Part shown: piece after piece, positions 24,007-32,188 of the stretch | Position numbering within the stretch: position 1 is the stretch's first letter | Layout of the letters: each line of letters begins with the position of its first letter | Origin: Candidatus Nitrospira nitrificans | GTDB lineage: Bacteria > Nitrospirota > Nitrospiria > Nitrospirales > Nitrospiraceae | Length of the DNA stretch: 64,000 nucleotides | NCBI RefSeq assembly: GCF_001458775.1 | Contig: NZ_CZPZ01000031.1 | Coordinates: 1 to 64,000, forward strand | Direction of reading: 5' to 3' | Made by a program: the position numbers and the translations under genes | Notes under the pieces: generated by a model | What the model was told of the DNA's origin: nothing | What the model saw: only the letters and a program-made list of their open reading frames with translations | Database searches by the model: none

Positions 24007-27000
24007 ATGGCTAGTCTCGAAGATCTCCAACCCAATGCCGCTGTCCGCGGCATCCTGCCTGATTCCTTGGTTACCGTCGTCAGTGTGCAGTGGTTTGGAT
24101 CTGAAGCGCTCGAACTCACATACAAAGACCCGGCAGGTCGTGTGGCAAACGTCCTGCTGTATCGACATGATGAGCCACGGCTTGAAGTGGTTGAGCATGG
24201 TCGCCCCTGGAGTTTCGACGGTGATGGCAGTCTCTTCCGCCTCGTGTCGGAAGCACACCGCATCCGCCTTGCCCATCTCTTCGATCCGGTTCTGGCCGTC
24301 CACACGTCGCTCGTCGACCCTCTGCCACACCAGATCACCGCGGTCTACGAGGCCATGTTGCCACGCCAACCGCTTCGTTTCTTGCTGGCTGATGATCCTG
24401 GTGCAGGCAAGACCATCATGGCGGGGCTCTTGATGAAGGAGATGATCGCGCGGGGCGATCTGCATCGCTGCTTGGTGGTCTGCCCAGGAAGTCTGGCCGA
24501 GCAATGGCAGGACGAGCTCTACCGCCGGTTCCATCTCCCTTTTGAAATTCTGACGAATGACAAGCTCGAAGCCGCGCGCACAGGTAACTGGTTCCTCGAA
24601 ACGAATTTGGTCATTGCCCGTCTCGATAAGCTATCGCGTAACGAGGATGTGCAGGCGAAGCTTGCGGCTCCCGACTGTCATTGGGACCTCATCGTCTGCG
24701 ACGAGGCCCATAAGATGTCCGCCACCGTCTTTGGTGGCGAGATCAAGTACACCAAACGCTACAAACTTGGGCAATTACTCTCCACGCTCACACGCCATTT
24801 TCTCTTGATGACAGCCACTCCGCACAACGGCAAGGAAGAGGACTTCCAGCTGTTCATGGCGTTGTTGGACGGTGACCGTTTCGAGGGGCGCTTCCGCGAC
24901 GGCGTCCATGCAGTGGATGTATCGGATCTCATGCGTCGTATGGTGAAAGAAAGCTTGCTCAAGTTCGACTCGACGCCGCTATTCCCTGAGCGTATCGCCT
25001 ATACCGCTCCCTACAAACTCTCCCAAGGCGAAGCGCAGCTCTATAAGGAAGTCACCAACTACGTCCGCGAGGAGTTCGACCGAGCGGCAGCATTGGAAAA
25101 TGACAAGCGCGCCGATACCGTGGGCTTCGCGTTAACCATTCTCCAGCGACGGCTTGCTTCGTCTCCAGAAGCCATCTACCAATCCTTACGCCGTCGTCGT
25201 GAGCGGCTAGAGAAACGTTTACGTGAGATGGAATTGCTCCATCGCGGCACTCCCGTAACTGCCACTGTGGCAAATGGACCTGCGCTTGATGACGAGGATA
25301 TAGAAGACCTGGAAGAAGCACCCGACAACGAGGTAGTAGCTGCTGAAGAGGAGATTCTCGACCAAGCCACGGCCGCGCGCAGTATTGCGGAGTTGAAGGC
25401 GGAGATTCTGACGCTCCAGCGCTTAGAGTCGCTGGCCCTTGCGGTCCGTCGCAGTGGGGAGGATCGGAAATGGCGCGAACTGGCCAAGCTGCTTGGGGTC
25501 ATCTTCACGCCTGTAGCAATTGCGGACCATGCTGCAGAAACGATATCGCCCTATGGGGCGAGTGGCGTACCTCAACCAACACCATCGCCTCGGCAGAAAC
25601 TTGTGCTCTTCACCGAGCATCGCGACACCTTGAATTACCTGGAGAGCCGCATTGCCACGCTACTGGGCCGCCGAGAAGCTATCGTCATGATTCACGGCGG
25701 GATGGGCCGTGAGGAACGAATGAAAGCGCAGGAGGCTTTTAAGCACGACCCTGAGGTACAGGTACTCCTCGCTACCGATGCGGCAGGCGAAGGTATTAAT
25801 CTTCAGCGGGCCCACCTCATGGTCAACTACGACCTGCCCTGGAATCCTAACCGTCTCGAACAGCGATTTGGGCGAATCCACCGCATCGGACAGACTGAGG
25901 TCTGTCACCTCTGGAATCTGGTGGCTGAGGAGACGCGGGAAGGCGATGTCTATCTGACATTGTTGAAAAAGCTCGACGAGGCACGGAAAGCACTCGGCGG
26001 CCAAGTGTTCGATGTGCTGGGCAAGATGCAGTTCGAGGGCAAACCACTGCGCGATCTCCTCATTGAGGCAATCCGGTACGGTGAGCGTCCGGAGGTACAG
26101 GCCAGGCTGACGAGAGTGGTGGCGAATGCATTCGATAAGGCTCAACTCCAAGATCTGCTAGAGGAGCGGGCGCTCGCTCACGACGCCATGGATGCGAGCC
26201 GCGTGCAGCGTGTGCGGGAGGATATGGAACGAGCCGAAGCGCGAAGGTTGCAGCCACACTATATCGAATCATTCTTTCTCGAAGCATTCCAACGATTGGG
26301 TGGGGCAGCGAAGCAGCGAGAGCCACGGCGGTATGAAGTCACACATGTTCCAGCCCCGGTACGAAACCGCGACCGCCTGATCGGGATCGGCGAGCCCGTC
26401 CTGCCACGATACGAACGCATTGCGTTTGAAAAGGCACTCATCGCCCCACAAGGTCAGTCTCTCGCAGCCTTTGTCTGTCCGGGTCACCCATTGCTGGATG
26501 CTGCCATCGATCTCACATTGGAACGCCATCGAGATCTTCTACGCCGTGGGTCTGTACTGGTGGACGAACGCGACTCCAGCAATGAGCCACGTGTGCTCTT
26601 CTATCTCGATCATGCGATTCAAGACGCTAGCAGCATCCGCACGGGCGAGCGACGGATCATCTCCAAGCGCATGCTGTATGTGGAACTCGATGCGGCGCGC
26701 AATGCGCGCCACCTGGGCTATGCCCCTTACTTGGACTACAGACCCCTGGCCGCAGCCGAGCCTGACGTCGCAACGATCCTGGCCCGTCCTGAGTGTGGCT
26801 GGATCACACGCGAATTAGAGCAGAAGGCTCAGGGATACGCCATTGGGAACGTGGTGCCGGAGCATTTACAGGAAGTCCGCTCACGTCGTGTGGAGTGGAC
26901 CGACAAGACCCGTGCAGCGGTGAAAGAACGTCTCACAAAGGAGATTAGTTACTGGGATCATCGTGCTGAGCAGTTAAAGGTCCAGGAGCAGGCGGGCAAA

Positions 27001-27582
27001 CTCAACGCCCGACTCAATTCGCAAGAAGCCCGGCGTCGAGCCGATGAGCTGCAGGGGCGTCTCCAGAAGCGGATGGAACAGCTCGAACTGGAAGGCAAAG
27101 TGTCCGCTCTTCCTCCGGTGGTGCTCGGAGGAGTCGTCGTCGTGCCGATAGGACTACTCGCCAAGATGGCAGGTCATCCGCAGGCAACGTCCGCATCTAT
27201 GATTGACACCCAGGCCGCCGCCGCGCGGGCACGAGATATCGTCATGGAAGTTGAAAGGGGCCTCGGATTTGACCCGACCGACCGCGAGTTCGATAAGCTA
27301 GGGTACGACATCGAGAGCCGGGTACCTGGCACCGGGAAGTTGCGGTTCATCGAGGTCAAGGGCCGGGTGTCAGGGGCAGATACCATCACCGTGACCAAAA
27401 ACGAAATTCTGTACTCATTGAACAGGCCCGACGACTTCATCCTAGCAATGGTGGAGTTTGACGGCGATCGCCACCACGTTCATTATATCCGTCGGCCGTT
27501 TCGCCGTGAACCGGATTTTGGTGTGACGAGCGTTAATTACAGCTTCGGAGAACTACTCGCTAAAGCATCGCGACCGTCATGA
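24007..27582 (+). CDS. SNF2-family helicase with DUF3883 C-terminal domain
   Basis: The 1191-residue protein is a superfamily 2 translocase. Walker A (ADDPGAGKTIMAG) is near residue 130, DEAH box (IVCDEAHK) near 232, motif III TATPHNG, and the second RecA domain has FTEHRDTLNYL, TDAAGEGINLQ and the motif VI RFGRIHRIGQ. Mid-protein helical inserts (RRRRERLEKRLREME) follow. The C-terminal ~100 residues (DPTDREFDKLGYDIESRV, RFIEVKGRVSGADTITVT) are a DUF3883 domain, a nuclease-like fold with an E-V-K motif. Such helicases occur in defence operons with DUF1156 and DUF499 proteins. ATG 24007 has AAAGG six bases upstream; GTG 23965 is an alternative. Its stop overlaps the next ATG. Confidence 0.9.
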   Translation: MASLEDLQPNAAVRGILPDSLVTVVSVQWFGSEALELTYKDPAGRVANVLLYRHDEPRLEVVEHGRPWSFDGDGSLFRLVSEAHRIRLAHLFDPVLAVHTSLVDPLPHQITAVYEAMLPRQPLRFLLADDPGAGKTIMAGLLMKEMIARGDLHRCLVVCPGSLAEQWQDELYRRFHLPFEILTNDKLEAARTGNWFLETNLVIARLDKLSRNEDVQAKLAAPDCHWDLIVCDEAHKMSATVFGGEIKYTKRYKLGQLLSTLTRHFLLMTATPHNGKEEDFQLFMALLDGDRFEGRFRDGVHAVDVSDLMRRMVKESLLKFDSTPLFPERIAYTAPYKLSQGEAQLYKEVTNYVREEFDRAAALENDKRADTVGFALTILQRRLASSPEAIYQSLRRRRERLEKRLREMELLHRGTPVTATVANGPALDDEDIEDLEEAPDNEVVAAEEEILDQATAARSIAELKAEILTLQRLESLALAVRRSGEDRKWRELAKLLGVIFTPVAIADHAAETISPYGASGVPQPTPSPRQKLVLFTEHRDTLNYLESRIATLLGRREAIVMIHGGMGREERMKAQEAFKHDPEVQVLLATDAAGEGINLQRAHLMVNYDLPWNPNRLEQRFGRIHRIGQTEVCHLWNLVAEETREGDVYLTLLKKLDEARKALGGQVFDVLGKMQFEGKPLRDLLIEAIRYGERPEVQARLTRVVANAFDKAQLQDLLEERALAHDAMDASRVQRVREDMERAEARRLQPHYIESFFLEAFQRLGGAAKQREPRRYEVTHVPAPVRNRDRLIGIGEPVLPRYERIAFEKALIAPQGQSLAAFVCPGHPLLDAAIDLTLERHRDLLRRGSVLVDERDSSNEPRVLFYLDHAIQDASSIRTGERRIISKRMLYVELDAARNARHLGYAPYLDYRPLAAAEPDVATILARPECGWITRELEQKAQGYAIGNVVPEHLQEVRSRRVEWTDKTRAAVKERLTKEISYWDHRAEQLKVQEQAGKLNARLNSQEARRRADELQGRLQKRMEQLELEGKVSALPPVVLGGVVVVPIGLLAKMAGHPQATSASMIDTQAAAARARDIVMEVERGLGFDPTDREFDKLGYDIESRVPGTGKLRFIEVKGRVSGADTITVTKNEILYSLNRPDDFILAMVEFDGDRHHVHYIRRPFRREPDFGVTSVNYSFGELLAKASRPS

Positions 27583-28448
27583 TTCACTATTTGCCAACCA
27601 TCCACAGTGATAAAGAGGGGTTTGAGCGTCTTGCTTCGCTGGCAGCCGATACCGAAAAGTTGCATGCGGACAGGCTGGAGGTTGATTTTTCGAAGTGTGG
27701 ATTCTTCGATGCAAACATGGCCGCTTCCCTGGCGGCCGTACTGGCGAGAATCTCGGACAATCTTAACGCTGTCGAACTTGTAAAGGTGCCTTCAGCAATT
27801 GAGCGCGTTTTGCGAAAAAATGGATTCCTCCTCGCCTATGGCTACAGTGCTATCGATGATGTTAACCAAACGACGCTACCGTTTCAGCGTATACAGCTCT
27901 CCGACAAAGGTCGATTTGCGGACTATCTCAAGCAGCATCTGAAGGGCAAAGGAATCCCTCGCATGACCGACGGCCTGGGGAAGGTCTTTAAGCAGAGCAT
28001 CTTCGAAGTGTTCCAAAACGCCGTCATTCACTCTAACTCTCGCCTTGGTATCTTCGTGTGTGGACAGTTCTACCCGCAGGTTCAACGCTTAGACTTGACC
28101 ATTGCCGATGCCGGCATTGGCATTCGTACCAATGTGCGACGCTATCTAGGAACGAATGTTTCTTCAACCGAGGCCATTCGCTGGGCGCTGCAAGGTGGGA
28201 ACACGACCAAAACAGGTTCGCAGCCGGGAGGCGTTGGGCTAAAGTTTCTCAAAGACTTTATTGCATTGAACGAAGGCAAGATTCACCTTGCTTCGCGGCT
28301 TGGATTTTACGAATATTGCAACGGAAAAGAGACCTTCGAAAAACTCGCCGCCGATTTTATGGGAACTGTGGTGAATCTTGAGATCAACACCGGCGACACC
28401 CAATCGTACCGATTGAGCTCGGAAATCTCGCCGGAAGATATCTTCTAA
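27579..28448 (+). CDS. STAS-like plus GHKL-ATPase signalling protein
   Basis: Residues 1-100 look like a STAS-type sheet/helix fold (LEVDFSKCGFFDANMAASLA, ELVKVPSAIERVLRKNGFL). The rest is a GHKL ATP-binding domain: N-box EVFQNAVIHSNS, G1 IADAGIGIRTNV and a glycine-rich lid GGVGLKFLKDFI, as in histidine-kinase-like or anti-sigma-type kinases. No dimerisation His box is present, so it is not a classical two-component kinase. It starts inside the helicase stop codon (ATGA) and is followed by a STAS-like partner gene. By analogy with serine kinase/STAS pairs it may phosphorylate or release its partner; that is inference. Confidence 0.75.
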   Translation: MIHYLPTIHSDKEGFERLASLAADTEKLHADRLEVDFSKCGFFDANMAASLAAVLARISDNLNAVELVKVPSAIERVLRKNGFLLAYGYSAIDDVNQTTLPFQRIQLSDKGRFADYLKQHLKGKGIPRMTDGLGKVFKQSIFEVFQNAVIHSNSRLGIFVCGQFYPQVQRLDLTIADAGIGIRTNVRRYLGTNVSSTEAIRWALQGGNTTKTGSQPGGVGLKFLKDFIALNEGKIHLASRLGFYEYCNGKETFEKLAADFMGTVVNLEINTGDTQSYRLSSEISPEDIF

Positions 28449-28470
28449 TGTAGGACGGAAGGTCTGGATT

Positions 28471-28827
28471 ATGGCAGATGAGATCGTGGTTCGTGTGTTC
28501 GACATCGTGGGCAGTCCGTTATGCGTCTCGGCTGACGATGGCCAGACCGTGCATGACAAGATTGCGCCCTTGCTCCGCGACAATCGTAAGGTGGTGGTGT
28601 CCTTTGAAAGAGTGGAAACGTTGATCTCGGCCTTCCTCAATGCTGCGATCGGTCAACTGTATGGTGAATTTCCAGAGGAGCGGATTCGCGAGCTACTCTC
28701 CGTGCGCGACATGACCACAGAGGATCTCACCATGCTGAAAAGGGTTGTCGATAACGCCAAGGTTTATTTCAAGAACCGAAAGCAATTCGATCAGGCTTGG
28801 AAGGAAGAGGTCGGAGATGAAGAATAA
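28471..28827 (+). CDS. DUF4325 STAS-like protein
   Basis: The 118-residue protein has the pattern of a STAS-like domain: VVVSFERVETLISAFLNAAIGQLYGEF, in which a strand with an acidic turn is followed by an S/T-rich helix as in anti-anti-sigma factors. It ends in a basic/acidic helix (VYFKNRKQFDQAWKEE). DUF4325 proteins are often encoded beside the GHKL type protein encoded upstream. GGAAGG lies before the ATG. It overlaps the following PIN gene by 11 bases. Confidence 0.75.
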   Translation: MADEIVVRVFDIVGSPLCVSADDGQTVHDKIAPLLRDNRKVVVSFERVETLISAFLNAAIGQLYGEFPEERIRELLSVRDMTTEDLTMLKRVVDNAKVYFKNRKQFDQAWKEEVGDEE

Positions 28828-29368
28828 AGCTCACGACCTTTCGTCCTATGCTTTTTCAAAAGGAGAAGCCCTGTTGCTGGATGCCAATGTCTGGCTTTAC
28901 CTGTTTCCTGCTCCATCGAACCGGCCTCCTGGTTTCGCGAGGAACTACTCTGCGGCGCTTAAACGGATGCTGACGGTGGGGACGATGCTGGCCTTGGACG
29001 CCCTTGTGCTCAGCGAGTATATGAATCGCTACTGTAGGATCGAATGGTCCGCTTTGCACAAGGCTAAGCATCCAGACTTCAAGAAGTTTCGACAGTCCTC
29101 CGACTTTGGCTCTATCGGCCAAGGTGCTGCCGTCTTCTCCCGGAAGATCCTCCAACTCTGTTCTCGGCACGACCATCCGTTTGCCTCGTGTAATGTCTCG
29201 CAGGTGATCGCTGATTTTGAATCTGGGACCCAGGATCTGAATGACGGATTGCTCGTCGAAACCTGTCGCCATCATGGCTGGAAGTTTGTCACAAATGATG
29301 GTGATGTCACCATCGGAGGGATCGAGATACTTACGACTAACCCCAAACTACTTGCCGCCTGCCCATGA
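28817..29368 (+). CDS. PIN-domain nuclease-like protein in the defence operon
   Basis: ALLLDANVWLYLF supplies the first acidic residue (about Asp21); DALVLSEYMNRY the conserved glutamate region and DLNDGLLVETCRHHGWKFVTNDGDV the C-terminal acidic cluster. At 183 residues it is longer than VapC and has no antitoxin-like gene beside it; its translation starts within the DUF4325 gene and ends overlapping the methyltransferase ATG. It therefore belongs to the defence operon and may be the RNA- or DNA-cutting effector. Start chosen at ATG 28817, preceded by GGAG; the longer frame from 28745 is unlikely. Confidence 0.78.
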   Translation: MKNKAHDLSSYAFSKGEALLLDANVWLYLFPAPSNRPPGFARNYSAALKRMLTVGTMLALDALVLSEYMNRYCRIEWSALHKAKHPDFKKFRQSSDFGSIGQGAAVFSRKILQLCSRHDHPFASCNVSQVIADFESGTQDLNDGLLVETCRHHGWKFVTNDGDVTIGGIEILTTNPKLLAACP

Positions 29369-32178
29369 CTCCCACCCCTCGCAAGAAGCTGATCGAAGTT
29401 GCGTTACCGTTGCCGGAAATCAACGACGCGTCGGCCTATGACAAGATGCCTGGTATTGGGCCGCACCCCAAAGGCATCCATCATTGGTGGGCCCGGTTGC
29501 CACTTCCAACTGCACGAGCGATTCTATTTGCCTCCGTGGTAGACGATCCGGAAGCGCATCCCGAGAAGTGGCCAACGGAGGAAGCTCAGAAAACCGAGCG
29601 TGAGCGACTGTTCGACATATTGCGACGCATGATGGGCAAGAAACTGCATGAAGCACCCGAGGTGTACGCAGGGGCTCGTGAGGAGATGCTGAAACATTGT
29701 GACGGGCGCTTGCCAGTCGTGTTCGATCCCTTCGCCGGAGGGGGCTCCATCCCGCTCGAAGCCAATCGTCTAGGTTTTGAGGCCCAGGCCGGCGATTTGA
29801 ACCCGGTGGCCGTGCTCTTGAACAAGTGTAACCTCGAACTTGCCCCTCGTTGGGCCGGGCAGCCCCCCGTAGACCTAGAGGACCGTGGGCGCATTGGAGG
29901 CACAGACTCCTGGCGCGGCACATACGGATTGGCAGCGGATGTACGGTATTACGGACGACTTATCCGTGAACGCGCCGAGAAAAAAATAGGGCACCTTTAT
30001 CCCAAAGTCCGCTTGCCCAAAGAATACGGTCCCGGCGAAGCGAATGTGATCGCATGGATTTGGGCGCGCACAGTGGCCAGTCCTAATCCAGCAGCGCGGG
30101 GTAAGCAAGTTCCGCTGATCAGCACCTACTGGCTTTCAAGCAAGAAGGGCAAGTTAGCCTGGCTGGAGCCAATCGTTGACAAGGCTGCAGGAACGTATCG
30201 CTTAGAGGTGCGAACCGGGACCCCGAAGGATCGAGAATCAATTTCTGCAGGGACCAAATTGGGTCGCGGGGCAAAGTTTCGGTGTTTGCTCACAGATGAA
30301 CCGCTTGATGAATCGCATATCAAGACCGAAGCGAAGGGCGACAGGCTAGGGTACAGTTTGCTAGCAGTGGTTGCCGAGGCAAAGCGTGGTCGGCTGTATC
30401 TCCCTGCCACGGATGAACAGCGAGAGGCAGCGGAAGTGTCCGCTCCCGAGGGAGAAGTTGCGGAACTGCTGGCCGATGACCCCCGAAATATTTGGTGCGT
30501 TGGTTATGGGTTGACACGATTTGACCAACTCTTCACTCCCCGTCAGCTGACCGCAATGGTTACATTCAGTGATCTGGTGAAGGAGATCGTGACGGATGTG
30601 CGTCGTGATGCCTTGGCGGCCGGGCTTTCCTCAGAAGACGCCGACGCATACGCCCGCACAGTCACAATCTTCCTGGGCCTAGCCGTGGATCGCTGTAGCG
30701 ATTTCAATAACTCGCTGTGTGGATGGAGCGCTAGTAATCAAAAGGTGATGCATCTTTTCGGCCGTCAAGCAATCCCGATGATATGGGACTTTGCTGAAGC
30801 CAACATTCTAGGTGAATCGGTTGGTGCTTGGCACACGTGCAGTGAGTATGTCGCTGATTGTGTCGAGGTGCTGACTACTGGCTCTGTTCAATTTGGGCAC
30901 GCCCGTCAGATCGATGCAGCTACGGGAGCAAACGGCATTAAAGATCTTTTGGTCAGCACCGACCCTCCCTACTATGACAACATTAGCTATGCAGGACTTA
31001 GCGATTTTTTCTATGTCTGGTTGCGACGAACGGTCGGTTCACTCTATCCGGACTTGTTCAGTACCGTCCTGGTCCCGAAGTTACCGGAACTGACAGCCTC
31101 TCCGGAGCGTTTTGGTGGTGATAAGGACAGGGCCAAAGAACATTTCGAGACGGGTTTCAGAAATGCCTTTACTGCACTTCGCAACAAGATGGATCCACGC
31201 TTTCCGCTGACCGTCTATTACGCGTTTAAGCAGGACGACGAAGAGAGTGAAGATTCGGATGATGAGGGTAACTCAGGCGTGGATCTCACAACCGGCTGGG
31301 AAACTTTATTGGAGGCCCTTATCTCCAGTGGCTTCCAAATCACAGCCACCTGGCCGGTGCGCGCGTCGCAGGCTTGGCGTATGCGGGCAATGGGCTCAAA
31401 TGCGTTGGCCTCTTATATTGTGCTGGCTTGCCGCCCTCGTGCTATGGACGCGCCTCAGACGTCAAGCACGCAATTACGTCAAGAACTGAAGCGAACACTG
31501 CCTGACGCATTGCGGCATCTTCAACAGGGCAATATCGCGCCAGTAGACTTCGCCCAGGCTGCCATTGGGCCAGGTATGGCTGTCTATTCTCGCTACAGTC
31601 GCATTCTGGAAAGCAGCGGGAAGCCACTGTCCGTGCGCGCGGCGTTGGGACTCATCAATAAGACTCTCACCGAAGTCCTTTCCGAACAAGAGGACGACTT
31701 CGATGCTGACACACGTTGGGCGCTGGCGTGGTTTGAGCAGTTCGGCTTCGACGCCGAAGAATATGGTGTAGCCGAGAACCTTTCCAAAGCTAAGAACACC
31801 AGTGTCGCAGGGATGGTCAGGGCGGGCATCATAGTTTCAAAGGCTGGCAAGGTGCGCATACTCAAGCCCGACGAACTGGCAAAAGACTGGGACCCCGCCA
31901 CTGACAGTCGCCTCACAGTTTGGGAAATGACCCACCACCTTCTGCGCGTCTATCATTACGAGAAGGCAGGTGATGTAGTGACAGCCACTCTACTACGCAA
32001 ACTCGGCGCTCAGGCCGACGTGGCACGGGATCTGGCCTATCGATTATTTAATCTGTGCGAGAAAAAGAAACGGTCGCAGCAGGCCCAGGCGTATAATGCT
32101 CTCGTCCTAGGCTGGCCGGAGATTGCAAGATTGTCACGGGAAAGCGGTGTAGGCAGTTCTACGGGCCTGTACGATTAG
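29365..32178 (+). CDS. DUF1156 adenine-type DNA methyltransferase
   Basis: The first 60 residues (KKLIEVALPLPEINDASAYD, HPKGIHHWWARLPLPTARAILF) are the DUF1156 signature. The SAM-binding motif DPFAGGGSIPLEA is at about 121 and the catalytic DPPYYDN of amino-methyltransferases at about 533, with the gap filled by inserts that hold a degenerate zinc-ribbon-like segment. At 937 residues it fits COG1743-type methylases. These enzymes are repeatedly found in defence islands next to DUF499 ATPases; the methyl mark probably protects host DNA. Four-base overlap with the PIN gene shows translational coupling. Confidence 0.88.
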   Translation: MTPTPRKKLIEVALPLPEINDASAYDKMPGIGPHPKGIHHWWARLPLPTARAILFASVVDDPEAHPEKWPTEEAQKTERERLFDILRRMMGKKLHEAPEVYAGAREEMLKHCDGRLPVVFDPFAGGGSIPLEANRLGFEAQAGDLNPVAVLLNKCNLELAPRWAGQPPVDLEDRGRIGGTDSWRGTYGLAADVRYYGRLIRERAEKKIGHLYPKVRLPKEYGPGEANVIAWIWARTVASPNPAARGKQVPLISTYWLSSKKGKLAWLEPIVDKAAGTYRLEVRTGTPKDRESISAGTKLGRGAKFRCLLTDEPLDESHIKTEAKGDRLGYSLLAVVAEAKRGRLYLPATDEQREAAEVSAPEGEVAELLADDPRNIWCVGYGLTRFDQLFTPRQLTAMVTFSDLVKEIVTDVRRDALAAGLSSEDADAYARTVTIFLGLAVDRCSDFNNSLCGWSASNQKVMHLFGRQAIPMIWDFAEANILGESVGAWHTCSEYVADCVEVLTTGSVQFGHARQIDAATGANGIKDLLVSTDPPYYDNISYAGLSDFFYVWLRRTVGSLYPDLFSTVLVPKLPELTASPERFGGDKDRAKEHFETGFRNAFTALRNKMDPRFPLTVYYAFKQDDEESEDSDDEGNSGVDLTTGWETLLEALISSGFQITATWPVRASQAWRMRAMGSNALASYIVLACRPRAMDAPQTSSTQLRQELKRTLPDALRHLQQGNIAPVDFAQAAIGPGMAVYSRYSRILESSGKPLSVRAALGLINKTLTEVLSEQEDDFDADTRWALAWFEQFGFDAEEYGVAENLSKAKNTSVAGMVRAGIIVSKAGKVRILKPDELAKDWDPATDSRLTVWEMTHHLLRVYHYEKAGDVVTATLLRKLGAQADVARDLAYRLFNLCEKKKRSQQAQAYNALVLGWPEIARLSRESGVGSSTGLYD

Positions 32179-32188
32179 GAGTTGACTA

